Below, in pieces: positions 21,821 through 31,662 of a stretch of 64,000 nucleotides of DNA; positions within the stretch are counted from its first letter, which is position 1; the number at the start of each line of letters is the position of its first letter. The position numbers were made by a program, and so were the translations under genes. The notes below the pieces were generated by a model. It was not told the DNA's origin. It saw nothing but the letters and a program-made list of their open reading frames with translations, and made no database searches. Source of the DNA: Bombyx mori (Eukaryota > Arthropoda > Insecta > Lepidoptera > Bombycidae); contig NC_085120.1 of the NCBI RefSeq assembly GCF_030269925.1, positions 12,241,501 through 12,305,500 on the forward strand, in the 5' to 3' direction.

Positions 21821-22840
21821 TCATAGTCGTCCTATAGTGTGAAGTACAAAATTATACACTATTGAGAATAGTTGTGGAAGCTTTAAAATACCTTGAATAG
21901 AATTAGGAATAGATTTTAAGCCTGTGTCTTTACATAATGCATTAAACAATAATCTCTGTTGATTGAATTCAGGACAATTAAAAAAAATATGATCTAGATC
22001 ACACATGCCAGAGTTACAATAAGTACATGCAGCTGATTCACTTAACTTTAATCTAAAAAGATGCGCAGGAAAATGGCCGTGGCCTATACGTAATCTACAA
22101 ATAATCGATATAAAGGCTCTTCCCGGGAAGAATCTAAAATTATCAAACCAAGATTTAGTACTAGGTACTGGGACTATTTCAGCTAACCATTTACCTTTCG
22201 TTTCTCTGGACTTAGACAAGTAATTATACCAACGTTTCATCATATTTTGTTTAATTGAATAAACTAAATCTGAGTACGGAACTTTAAAATCGGAAATATT
22301 TATATCTTTTGTAGATTTCGCTAATTTATCAACAAATTCATTACCCACAATACCAGAGTGACCTGGCACCCAACAAAATTCAACAAATATATTTCTGAAA
22401 TACAAAAAACTCAAACAACTTCTTAACTTATAAATTAAATAATTTACAGATGCACTAATACATTTATTTTTAAGAGCTTGCAAGGCGCTCATTGAATCAG
22501 ATAGAATTAAAATTTTGTCCCCTGCAGAGTAATTTACTCGAATGTGCTCTAAAGCATATATAATGCCTAGTACTTCAGCCGAAAAAACAGAGAAAAAATT
22601 GCTACATTTATAAACTGATCCTATGTTCATGGACGAATCAAAAAATGCAAAACTAGTTCTATCTTTAGTTTTAGAGCCATCTGTATACACTTTAACAAAA
22701 TCAGTCTTATCTTCAAGGAACTCCAGAAAATCATTTTTAGATTTAAACTTGATTAGATCAATAGCCACATCTCTCAACATGTCATGAAAGTTATATTCGA
22801 AACAATAGGGTAGACCAAAATACCACATCCTGAAATTCAA
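21821..22840 (-). pseudogene. RNase H domain part of LINE ORF2
   Basis: This frame encodes a ribonuclease H domain that degrades RNA in RNA-DNA hybrids during target-primed reverse transcription. Catalytic residues are visible, counting from the open frame's first codon: D54 (TDGS), E89 (SAEV), D115 (SDS), H161 (PGHSG) and D171 (NEFVDKLAK). A Cys/His cluster (CTYC…DHIFFNC) follows. The frame lies +1 relative to the endonuclease-RT frame and has no proper start (first codon TTG). It is therefore the displaced 3' half of ORF2, and the switch lies near 22800-22860. Confidence 0.85.
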
Positions 22841-25634
22841 AATTCAAGTACGTTATGGCACTGGATATGGATGAAGAATTAGGAAGCGGAATTAAATTAT
22901 AATTTGGAATATTTGCATACTTCAAATACCTGTAAGTTACTTGATTATCACGGCTAATAAGCTTAAGGCAATAATTATCTATTATAAAACTTCTTCGTAT
23001 GTATAGAGGAACAATACCAGCCTCAACTTCCAAGGAATTAATTGGAGACGACATCATAGCACCAGTAATTATTCGTAATGCTCTATTTTGCACAATATCT
23101 AATTTCCTAAGAATAGAAAAATTCGCGTCCGAAAAGAACATACTGCCATAATCGAAATGGCTTCGGATTGTTGCAATGTAAATAGTTTTTAAAACTTTGG
23201 GATCAGCTCCCCATTTTACTCCAGTTAGCGATTTTAATATATTCAAACCTAATTCAGCTCTTTTACAAATAACATCAATATGAGTTTTCCACGAAAGATC
23301 AAAATCTAGAGAAAGACCAACATATTTTACGAAAGATTGAGCAGGAATAATATCATAATTGTATAAAACTTTAGGGTAATGCAATCCATTTTGGGAAAAT
23401 AAAATTGCAGAACTTTTGGAAATATTGACCTCAAGCTTTAGGGAATTAGTAAGTAAATCGTAAATATTACGCAAAAAACTATTCATAACCGATTCACCAC
23501 TTTTAATATCATTACAGTTTACATAGAGAACAAGATCGTCAGCAAAAAATAAATGTTTAACAGTATTTGGAATTTTCTTTATGAAACGTACTAAACTAAG
23601 TATGAATATGAGAGGTGATAAAACGCAACCTTGAGGAGTACCTTTAGTAGAAATTTTAGGACCAAATAAACTAGATTTAATTTTCAAAAACATAGAGCGC
23701 TTGTTCAGAAAATTGTACAGCCAGAACAGAACATGTCCTGGAAAGCCTAAAGAATGTAGACTTTCAATAAGGTAGGAATGATCTATATTATCAAAAGCCC
23801 CTTTAATATCTAAAAATACCGCTAATGTAAATTGATTATTATGGAAGTTATTTTTAATATCGCCAATCAAATAGCTTAAGTTATCTATCGTACTTTTACC
23901 TTTACGAAATCCGTATTGAGTACTTGGTATTAAGTTGTTATTTTCAGTAAACCACTCTAACCTGTTTTTTAACATAGTTTCGAAAATTTTCGAAAAACAA
24001 GAAGTTAATGAAATGGGTCTGTGAGAATTGATACAGTTGGGATCCTTGTAAAGCTTTAAAATCGGTACTACATGTTGAGTTTTCCAATTCGAAGGAATAC
24101 AGTTGTTTTGCCAAAGATCATTAAATATTTGCCATAAAATTTCCTTAGCATACTGGGGAAGATTTTTGATTACTTTATAAGGGATGAAATCAGGACCAGG
24201 GGAGGTTTCCTTTTTATTTTCTAACGCAGTCGCAAATTCGCCCATAGAGAATGGATCTACCATCCATTGAGCCTCCGGTTTTCCGTGGCTGTTAAAAAAA
24301 TCTTGTAACTTAGATTCAGAAATTTCATTCTCAGAACCAGTTATCGAGTCCAAAAACAAAGATGCATTAGCGGGATTTTGAAAAAAACTTGAAGACGAAG
24401 AAATATGATTGAGTTTAGCGTGTTTAAATCTACGAATGTGATCCCAGATAATTTTACTCGAAGTCAATCGATTGAATGATGAGCAAAGATTCATCCAGCT
24501 TGAACGTTTTATTTCATATAAAGTTCTTTTCTTCAAAGCGTCCAGCTTTTTGAAAATAATATAGTTTTCCATATTTGGATAATGCTTGTACGATAATAAA
24601 GCAACTTTGGCTTGTAAAACTACGCGGTCAGAATCAGCATTCCACCAAGGAACAGCTTTGGAACAATTCCGTTTTTTATGTGAGTAACACTTTTTGTCAA
24701 AAGTCATTAATATGTCATGTAAAATACTCAAAAACATATTATAATTTTCAAGAGGGTTATCAGCGAAGCTAAAACTAGAAAACTCACTTTCACATAAGTT
24801 ATTAAATTTTGACCAGTCAATCTTATTAAAATTTATATTAGCTAAAGAGGTATTATCTAGTGTATCAACTTGATTTATTGAAGAGGTGGTCGGGCCAAAG
24901 GAAGGATGGGAAGGAAGAAAAGCATCGTTAAAGACTTCAATAAGTAGTGGGAAATGATTACTACTGAGCAAATCATCAAGGACAGAAACTGTGCAACTAG
25001 AGCTAAGAGCAGGGGAAGCGAATACTAGATCCAATACATTTCCTTGTTGACCAAATGGAGCAAAGGTTGTGATTGTGTCATCATTTAAACAAACTAACTC
25101 AGAACTTTCCACATAATCATGAAGGGCTTTACCTCTTCTATCATTGACTCTTGAACTCCAGGAAGCATGATGTGCATTGAAGTCACCAATTATTAAATAA
25201 TTATTTGAAACAAATTTAGAACATGAATCTTTCAATAAATTAATAGTGAACTTACCATTTGGTGATGGAGGAATGTAAACACATAGAATGTCAAAAGAAA
25301 AATTATTAATGTAAACTGTAATTAAAATATTTTGAAAATGATATTGAGAAATTGTGTCTATTATTTTAAATTTATACTTAGAGCGTAATGCAATAGCAAC
25401 CCCACCATGTGGGTGGTTGGAATCTCTTCTCATAACATTAAATCCAGGTAATTTGATGATTTTATGTGAAGTTAACCAGGTTTCATTGAATAAAATCATA
25501 TCAACACACTTGTCAAGTTTACTGAGGAAATCTTTAAGTTGATCTAATTTAGGAAATAAACTTCTAGAGTTCCAATGAATGATATTAAACTGACCAACAG
25601 AATTATGCATATAAGATTGAGTAGAACTATCCAT
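22791..25634 (-). CDS. LINE ORF2, endonuclease and reverse transcriptase part
   Basis: The ATG at 25634 lies 3 nt after the ORF1 stop (TAA ATT ATG, same frame). Residues ~15-230 form an apurinic-type endonuclease (HWNSRS, FNETWL, GDFNAHHASW, SSNHFPLL). Residues ~490-790 form the reverse transcriptase (HRPISL, QYGFRKGKST, VFLDIKGAFD, GTPQGCVLSP and the catalytic FADDLVLY). The frame ends after 947 codons with a run-off peptide (FWSTLLFRI) where the RNase H half continues in another frame. The family norm is one continuous ORF2, so this copy is broken or a base is missing. Confidence 0.85.
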   Translation of the reverse strand: MDSSTQSYMHNSVGQFNIIHWNSRSLFPKLDQLKDFLSKLDKCVDMILFNETWLTSHKIIKLPGFNVMRRDSNHPHGGVAIALRSKYKFKIIDTISQYHFQNILITVYINNFSFDILCVYIPPSPNGKFTINLLKDSCSKFVSNNYLIIGDFNAHHASWSSRVNDRRGKALHDYVESSELVCLNDDTITTFAPFGQQGNVLDLVFASPALSSSCTVSVLDDLLSSNHFPLLIEVFNDAFLPSHPSFGPTTSSINQVDTLDNTSLANINFNKIDWSKFNNLCESEFSSFSFADNPLENYNMFLSILHDILMTFDKKCYSHKKRNCSKAVPWWNADSDRVVLQAKVALLSYKHYPNMENYIIFKKLDALKKRTLYEIKRSSWMNLCSSFNRLTSSKIIWDHIRRFKHAKLNHISSSSSFFQNPANASLFLDSITGSENEISESKLQDFFNSHGKPEAQWMVDPFSMGEFATALENKKETSPGPDFIPYKVIKNLPQYAKEILWQIFNDLWQNNCIPSNWKTQHVVPILKLYKDPNCINSHRPISLTSCFSKIFETMLKNRLEWFTENNNLIPSTQYGFRKGKSTIDNLSYLIGDIKNNFHNNQFTLAVFLDIKGAFDNIDHSYLIESLHSLGFPGHVLFWLYNFLNKRSMFLKIKSSLFGPKISTKGTPQGCVLSPLIFILSLVRFIKKIPNTVKHLFFADDLVLYVNCNDIKSGESVMNSFLRNIYDLLTNSLKLEVNISKSSAILFSQNGLHYPKVLYNYDIIPAQSFVKYVGLSLDFDLSWKTHIDVICKRAELGLNILKSLTGVKWGADPKVLKTIYIATIRSHFDYGSMFFSDANFSILRKLDIVQNRALRIITGAMMSSPINSLEVEAGIVPLYIRRSFIIDNYCLKLISRDNQVTYRYLKYANIPNYNLIPLPNSSSISSAITYLNFEFQDVVFWSTLLFRI

Positions 25635-25637
25635 AAT

Positions 25638-26761
25638 TTATGATGTAAAATTCATTACTAGCATTTCTTTAATTAATTGAGTAGATATAGGTCCAGAAGG
25701 GGATTTAGAATCCTTTTTCTTTAACAATTCTATTAAAGTTTTTGTAATGGTTCTGATGACAATTTCTGAATTTATAATGTCTGAAATTAAAGCCCTACCT
25801 TGAGGGGTCTTCGCAGATATAGGTATGTCAGAAGAGGTCACGGGGTTCTTAATAACAGGAGTCTTTAGTATGGCTGCATATGATGTTTGCTTGCCGATGA
25901 TCTTATTTTTAACTTCAGCAACCTTGGCTGCCTTTACTGAGCAAGAGTAAGAAACTGCAGAATGTGGTCCACTGCAGTTGGAGCACTTGAAGATGTTGGG
26001 AGTGCTGCACTCCTTATAAAAATGATTGCCTGAACAAATAGAGCAAACTTGAGTGGCTTTACAGGCACCACTTCCATGTCCGAATTTGTAGCATTTGAAG
26101 CACTGTAACACAGGTCTAATATAATCCGAAACAGGCATCCAAATATGCTCGTATGTGACGTGATCAGGATGGCTAGACGCCAAAAATGTAACCAGCACAG
26201 TTTGCAGTGGCTTGTCACTTCCATTCTCTTGTTTTTTGAAAAATTTTTTACTCCGAGTATTGTGCATGAAGCTTTTAAATTTACTAAAAGAGATTCTTCA
26301 TCTAATTCCACAGGAGCTCGAATAATTCCTTGACTCTCAATGCTATCGTAAGGTATTTTTGCTGTCCAATTGTTTAACTCCATAAAGCTTAGATCTAATA
26401 AAAAAGCGTTGGCATCCCGAGCACAGCCAAAGTAAACTTTAGCAAAAAAGTTTCCAGCAGCTTTGACATACTGTACCCCTTGAACATTTTTTAAAGATTT
26501 GTTTATTCTTAACAGATCCATTGGGACTCTGTTATTTGGTTGCGAGAGGCTTGACTGAAGAAGCACTGGGTATTCTTTTTTTGTAAGGTCTTCATAAAGA
26601 GCATGGTGGTCTTTAAAAAGACCGCGCTTATTTTTAATGAAAGTCATTTTTATTTTGCGGCTTTCGTCGTATTCAGATGAGGTCAATCTTCGTTTTCCCA
26701 TTATTTTGGGAGCGGACACAGGGGCGGAGCTGAAGCCCTCACCCCTGTCGTCATCGTCCAT
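25638..26761 (-). pseudogene. LINE ORF1 (gag-like RNA-binding protein), split by one frame change
   Basis: The likely start is the ATG at 26761 (MDDDDRGEG); the open frame further upstream begins with GTG. The first frame runs from 26761 and carries the N-terminal and pre-zinc-finger part. The second frame ends at 25638 and carries three zinc knuckles, CX2CX4HX4C, CX2CX3HX4C and CX2CX3HX6C (starting CFKCYKFGHG). The frames join by a -1 shift at a run containing A AAA AAC (26237-26231). This can be a one-base indel in a homopolymer or a recoding site. Confidence 0.8.
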
Positions 26762-26902
26762 TAATACGGAACACACTTATGGAATATAATTTTAAACTCT
26801 AACACAGTGAAAAATTAAGAGACAATGTCGTAAAAAAGGGCTAAAACCAAATAAATTAAAATTAACTTGAAAAAAGCGCCTATTTATTTTGACGTTCCCG
26901 CC

Positions 26903-26961
26903 TTTTTTTTTTTTTTTTTTTTTTTTTTATTTTTATTTTTTTTTTTTTTTTTTTTTTTTTT
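26903..26961 (-). repeat. A-rich tract at the 5' end of the LINE, inside the target duplication
   Basis: The tract is 59 nt, almost pure T on plus (A on the element strand) with two interruptions. It sits between the target duplication and the 5' UTR. LINEs normally carry poly(A) only at the 3' end, so this placement is unusual. Confidence 0.85.
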
Positions 26962-26974
26962 CCTAGGTCTATGC

Positions 26975-27379
26975 TCTAAGCGCAATGGCGGCGTTCGACT
27001 GTCAACTGTCACACTTCTATGACACTGTCAACAACAATCAACTAAGGCGGGGGCTCTCAAACTTTTTAACCAGTGATGCAATAACATGTACCTGTATATA
27101 CAAACTCGCAACGACAGCCTTACACATATTTACGTGCAAACATTTTGATAGGTGAAATAAAGGCAGGCATTTAAATATTCTTTAAATCCTACATCATTAC
27201 TTTGTTAATCATAGTTAACGTACAGTTAGAATAAAAATATATTTTTTGGAAAAATCGCTGGACGAAGCAAAGAAACAATTATATTGTAAACAGAAAAGCA
27301 CGCGGCTTCGCTCGCTTAGAATAAAACTTGAGAAGCAAACCAATCAATCAAACTTTGTTTTCTATCTAAATAGGTCATA
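26975..27379. other. No gene seen
   Basis: No supported feature. This sequence is continuous with 21494 across the LINE insertion. Confidence 0.35.
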
Positions 27380-27560
27380 GACCTCATGACCGGTCTGTTG
27401 CTGGTTACTGGAGCTCATAGACGTAACATCGTTAATGCTTCCTGCTATGAGTGAGGCATGAGGTTCTAGTCCCAATTTTCATGCAAAACGACTGTCTCAT
27501 CCTTCAAACAGGACTTTAGTTGCATTACTGCTTGGCGACTATAATAAACAGGATGGTGAA
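27380..27560 (-). mobile_element. Bm1 SINE, strongly decayed
   Basis: Weak but ordered matches in reverse: 'ggttactggagctcatagac', 'tgaggcatgaggttctag', 'ttgcattactgcttgg'. Old copy. Confidence 0.5.
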
Positions 27561-27711
27561 AGATAAATCAAAGGTGATAGTGGAAGCTGACGATACTCAA
27601 ACTACCGTTGAGCTAGCAGAGGCTTTCCATGTTAACATCAATACATAATTAGAAGTGGTTTTTATTTAAATGGTGCCGCATATCGCCAACGCGACGAACG
27701 CGTTAAGGCTC

Positions 27712-27835
27712 TTTTTTTTTTATTGCCTTTGTAGGCAGACGAGCATACGGCCCACCTGATGGTGAGTGGTTACCGTCACCCATGGACTTCAGCAATGCCA
27801 AGGGCAGAGCCAAGCCGCTGCCTACCGCTAAAATT
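27712..27835 (-). mobile_element. LINE 3' end, family B
   Basis: T-run, 'gcctttgtaggcagacgag', 'catacggcccacctgatgg' and 'gccaagccgctgcctacc' give a clean family B terminus in reverse. Confidence 0.8.
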
Positions 27836-27854
27836 ACCGGTACCGCATACTCAT

Positions 27855-27985
27855 ATCTGTTCATAAAAATTTTATAACTACTGACACCAGCACCCCACGC
27901 TTTTTTTACAATAAAATAATTTTTTCGTTGGATTTTCTATAAAAGCGAATTTTGTTAGTTTTTTTAAACTATTATTTATTGATAA
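27855..27985. repeat. Single arm of the 7261-7525 inverted-repeat element
   Basis: 'caccccacgctttttttaca', 'ggattttctataaaagcg' and 'tttgttagtttttttaaac' match the right arm at 7390-7525. Confidence 0.5.
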
Positions 27986-28490
27986 TCGTAACCGGTCATA
28001 ATGCTCGCTCGACCCTGGTTCATCACCCAAACAACGACCCAAACGAAAAATTACCCCTAAAAGTCATGGTCACTGTTTGAAGGTCTCATTGATGTACACT
28101 CATAACTCAGCGTACATAATAAATAACTTTTAATACAATTCATTTACGAAAAATATTTATTGTACTTGCCCTTGAAAGATGTGCTTAACAATTTTGAGAT
28201 TAAAGGAAATCTGTACTAGCCAATTATCGATGGACCATGATGCCACTGTGCAAGGTTCATAATGCCGTAAACCTATAATCGCGTACTGATAAAACAACAA
28301 AACCTTGGACCGAAGACCCAAAAAAACAGACTCCCAGTCTAATTAGTCAATCAGTTAGTCACTTTCAGTCAATTTCACCTTCGTGTGTATTTGTTTGACT
28401 TGGTCGATAAGGGAGCCAAGCTGCAAATTATTTAGGTCAGTGAGTGCGAATTGAAAACGATAATATTTCGTTTCTGAACCATCGTTATTA
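27986..28490. other. No gene seen
   Basis: No supported feature apart from the short dispersed repeat that begins at 28495. Confidence 0.35.
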
Positions 28491-28494
28491 TGGT

Positions 28495-28572
28495 GGGTGG
28501 CCATCACAGAACACAAGATATTTGACAAACGCCTGAATCTCGCTCAGACATTTTCAAGATAAGCTTGCATCT
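28495..28572 (-). repeat. Dispersed repeat, second copy at 5105-5215
   Basis: 'aagatatttgacaaacgcct' and 'ttttcaagataagcttgcat' repeat the 5.1 kb sequence with a few changes. Confidence 0.45.
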
Positions 28573-28610
28573 GTACAAGTTCCGAACAACAACATTCAAG
28601 TCGTCGGTTT

Positions 28611-29290
28611 TTTTTACCTATTCTAGTAACCTCTAGGGGTTATTCTAGATTCACTGAACTAGTAGGTGAGCTCGCGGGGCTCAAACCTGACGTTTATTTT
28701 TATTTTATTTTATTGTATTTATTGGGTACCAACATGTTATACATCAGCACAGAAAATTACAGGTATCATATACATTGATTTCACACTAAATGCTAACACA
28801 ATTACAGGTACCGACTGCATGCATTGAAAAAAAAAAAGCGATTCGTTGTATAAATAAAACAAAAAAAAATATATATAACATTACATGAAGACCTTCAATT
28901 ATTATACATTTACTACCAAATACGCTATTACTTAATTGAAAAAGCTCATTGAGCAAGACTGTAGACTTCTCGTCTAAAACTGTCAACAGCAGTGCCAGCA
29001 AAAACGTCCAGAGAATACTTTTTAATTCCCCAACTAGTCTGCTGAGAGGCGCGTTCTTACCAAGGTTGTTATAGTATCTGGGAACCCTAAACACCATCAA
29101 CTTCGAAGCCCTCAAAGACGTTGTTACTAACACGAACCCTAGCAAGAGCCGTGCTTCGCAGAATCGGAAACGCGACCCACTGAGAAGATCCCGCGAGAAA
29201 CTCAGTGAGCTAATTTACTCGCCGAGCCCTTGGTCGTGCTTGGGGTACCTAAAAGCACCGTTAGTGAATCGGGAGGATCCGAAATGACGG
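28611..29290 (-). mobile_element. LINE 3' end, family C, split by a nested insert
   Basis: The left part (28611-28694) and right part (29117-29290) join into a family C copy like 17447-17745. Between them lies 28695-29116, bounded by the 6 bp repeat gacgtt (28689-28694 and 29117-29122). Confidence 0.65.
28695..29116 (-). mobile_element. 5'-truncated LINE remnant nested in family C
   Basis: It begins on plus with a T/TTTTA-rich run (the A-tail). On minus it has an open stretch with VFRVPRYYNNLGKNAPLSRL, a motif reminiscent of LINE ORF2 C-termini, then an AT-rich 3' UTR. The target duplication is gacgtt. The clade is not determined. Confidence 0.5.
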
Positions 29291-29319
29291 ACGTGAGACC
29301 GTCGTTCTACCGACCAATT

Positions 29320-29568
29320 TTTTTTTTTTTTTATAATTTAGATGTGTGGACGAACTCACAGCCCACCTGATGTTAAGTGGTTACTGGGGACATCTACGAT
29401 GTAAATGCGCCACCCACCTTGAGATATAAGTTCTAAGATCTCAGTATAGTTACAACGGCTGCCCCACCCTTCAAACCGAAACGCATTACTGCTTCACGGC
29501 AGAAATAGGCGGGGCGGTGGTACCTACCCGCGCGGACTCACAAGCGTCCTACCACCAGTAAAAATTAC
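29320..29568 (-). mobile_element. Bm1 SINE, no tRNA head
   Basis: T-run, 'acagcccacctgatgttaag', 'cggctgccccacccttcaaa' and 'gtcctaccaccagta' give the complete Bm1 body in reverse, truncated before the tRNA-like head. Confidence 0.88.
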
Positions 29569-29629
29569 AGCCGCTCTGTGAAAGACCTTCCCCACGTCGT
29601 CGTTCCCAAAGCTATTATTCGCTATATCT

Positions 29630-29890
29630 ATACTAATATATAAATCTACAGTGGTTTTTACGGATGTTCCGTTATAACTACTGAACCATGCATCCGATTG
29701 ACTTCAAACTTGGCATCCGTGTAGAAAATACATGTACTTAATGGATAGGATAATATTTATATGAATGTTGGACTCCCTACACCAGTTGCGGGGGCGTTAA
29801 TGATAAGAATCTTTGTGGGGGTGAGAAATAATAATGTTAATTTTAAATGCCCAGCAAAGCGGACGGGTACTTTATAAACTAGTTAGTACT
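29630..29890 (+). mobile_element. Helitron-like/MITE element H3
   Basis: The segment from 'actaatatataaatctacag' through 'caaacttggcatccgtgtag' to 'cccagcaaagcggacgggta' has the look of a common lepidopteran non-autonomous element (head with a TATATAAAT start, GC-richer end). There is one copy in this window. Non-coding. Confidence 0.35.
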
Positions 29891-29996
29891 TTATAAAATT
29901 TTGCTGTTCTTTTAAAATGTATTACTGTTGTTGACTACCGCCCCTTCAACTGAAACAGAACCACGCTCCCTGGTGTCTAAAGTAAGAAATACAGCT

Positions 29997-30265
29997 TTTT
30001 TTTCTTTTATTGCTTGGATTGGTTGACGAGCTCACGGCCCATAAACATCTATAATGTAAATGCCGCCACCCACCTTGAGACATGAGTTGTAAAGTCTCAG
30101 TATAGTACAACGGCTGCTCCGCCTTTCAAACCGAAACGCATTACTGCTTCACGGCAGAAATATGCAGGGTAGTGCTACCTACCCGTACGGACTCACAAGA
30201 GGTCCTACCACCAGTAATGATTTTTATTACACGAAGCTATTCCTTCACCATGGAAGTCAATTGTG
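29997..30265 (-). mobile_element. Bm1 SINE with part of the linker
   Basis: T-run, 'gacgagctcacggcccata', 'gcagaaatatgcagggtag', then 'atttttattacacgaagc' and 'ccttcaccatggaagtcaat', the linker between body and tRNA head. The head itself is absent. Confidence 0.85.
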
Positions 30266-31251
30266 AACATTTGCTAAGCTTTTTATAAAAATTCTCGCGC
30301 AGTATATACATAAGTAGTGACGGATCGAGCTATTTGCGAATCTTCTGTTACGAACATTTTTTTATATCCGATTTATTCATCTGGTATGGTATGAAGAGAT
30401 TAGCCGGAACAAATAGGCAGATAGACAGACAGAATCTCATACAAATTATGTGTGGCACAGAAGTGGCGTGAGAATAAAATAGGTATAAGGATTTCTATAG
30501 TGTGTCATTGTGAGACACTGGCCGGCTTTTCCTCCGACCTTCATAATAATACAAACCTATCTGCTTTTCATATATTATGTATGCGTATGATATTGAAAAT
30601 TAAGAAAGGTGGATTTGACCGAATTAAAAATCAAAAAAGTATTCTTCGCATTTATAAATTAATAAAAACAATTCTGTCGCACTCGTTTCGTCTCTCTTAA
30701 GAATAAAATCAAAAATAAAACCGACATCTGAAAGAAAAGTTCATAATATAACAAAAAAAAATAACAAAACAAAACGTGCGTATATTAAAATCTTTTGATT
30801 TAAAAGTATAAAGAAGGAAGGATTATTTTGATACGATATCAATTTCAAAGTGCTTTCGAACAAGGAATAACGTTCCATGAAAGCAGTATGTAATGCGGTT
30901 TGTATTTTTTTCGCGCGAAACGTTTGATTTACTGTTCTGTCGGCCATTTTAAAAATATTTTTAGGTTATTATAAAGTTTTTACGTTCGTTCAAGTTCTTT
31001 TTATGTTTTTTTTGGCTCGTAAAAGGCTTTTCTCGGTAATTTAATTCAACTTAATTATTTTAAACAGATCACAAATTAACGAAATCACCGAATCCGGATT
31101 CGTTAACGTTTGTTTTAAAATTAAAAGAAACAAAAACAGTAAACATATTTTCGCATTGTATTACAACACGGCAAAATTTCAATTCAGTACTACATTCAAA
31201 AGATTGCAATTGTATTAATTCATTTTTTCCTTCATTACACTAATAAATCAT
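30266..31251. other. No gene seen
   Basis: AT-rich, non-repetitive by eye. Open frames of 60-80 codons here lack domains or splice context. Confidence 0.35.
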
Positions 31252-31509
31252 CGACGCTTGAAAGGCAAACGTGACTAAGCGACAATAACTGATTTGTACA
31301 TAAATGATAGGCAATAACCATATTCGATGCGCAAAAAAAATATATTTCTAGGTCTATTTAAATCATTTCAATCCTACAGCTACTAGCTAGATCCTACTAC
31401 AGCTAGATTCGTTAAATTAAATTTTGTTTTCAGGTATTTCAACTTTAAAAATTAGTCTACTGTAAAGTTCACGCATTGGCGCTTAGTCACTTTTGCCTTT
31501 CAAGCGTCG
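31252..31509. mobile_element. MITE with 30 bp terminal inverted repeats
   Basis: The left end 31252-31281 (cgacgcttgaaaggcaaac…) and right end 31480-31509 are reverse complements over 30 bp with a single mismatch. The 258 bp interior is AT-rich and non-coding. The near-perfect ends imply a young element. I cannot fix the target duplication. No other copy was noticed in the window. Confidence 0.65.
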
Positions 31510-31574
31510 AATTATTTACGTTTAAAACACTTATTTGGCAGTTATAGGGGCTCAGCTGTGACTCTGCCATGATT

Positions 31575-31662
31575 ACCTACTGATGTACTGACTGCACGGG
31601 CAACCTTGACCACTTGCCATCAGGAGGTAAGCCCGTCATTTATTTGATTATAAAAAAAAAAT
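31575..31662 (+). mobile_element. LINE 3' end, family B, decayed
   Basis: 'acttgccatcaggaggtaag' followed by an A-run resembles the family B terminus, with 'ctgactgcacgggcaacc' upstream. Strongly diverged. Confidence 0.4.

Larger units (their letters stand above)
21507..26962 (-). mobile_element. Near full-length RNase H-bearing LINE (I/jockey-type), two frame breaks
   Basis: The element is bounded by a 12 bp perfect target duplication ctaggtctatgc (21495-21506 and 26963-26974). It reads on minus: 5' A-rich tract (26961-26903), 5' UTR, gag-like ORF1, ORF2 with endonuclease, reverse transcriptase and RNase H, 3' UTR, then poly(A) (21525-21507). RNase H together with a gag carrying three CCHC knuckles points to the I clade or a relative, but the clade needs a tree. 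ORF1 and ORF2 each contain one frame change, so this copy is probably inactive unless recoded. Confidence 0.85.

Noticed and set aside
26762..26776. Upstream start for the RNase H LINE ORF1 at 26776
   Set aside because: The codon is GTG; the ATG at 26761 gives the more plausible start.
26903..26961. Simple assembly-gap poly(T)
   Set aside because: A flanking 12 bp target duplication on the far side places it inside the insertion; kept as an unusual feature.
28786..29145. 119-codon frame as a host gene
   Set aside because: It runs across a transposon boundary and a target duplication; it is a LINE remnant plus flank.
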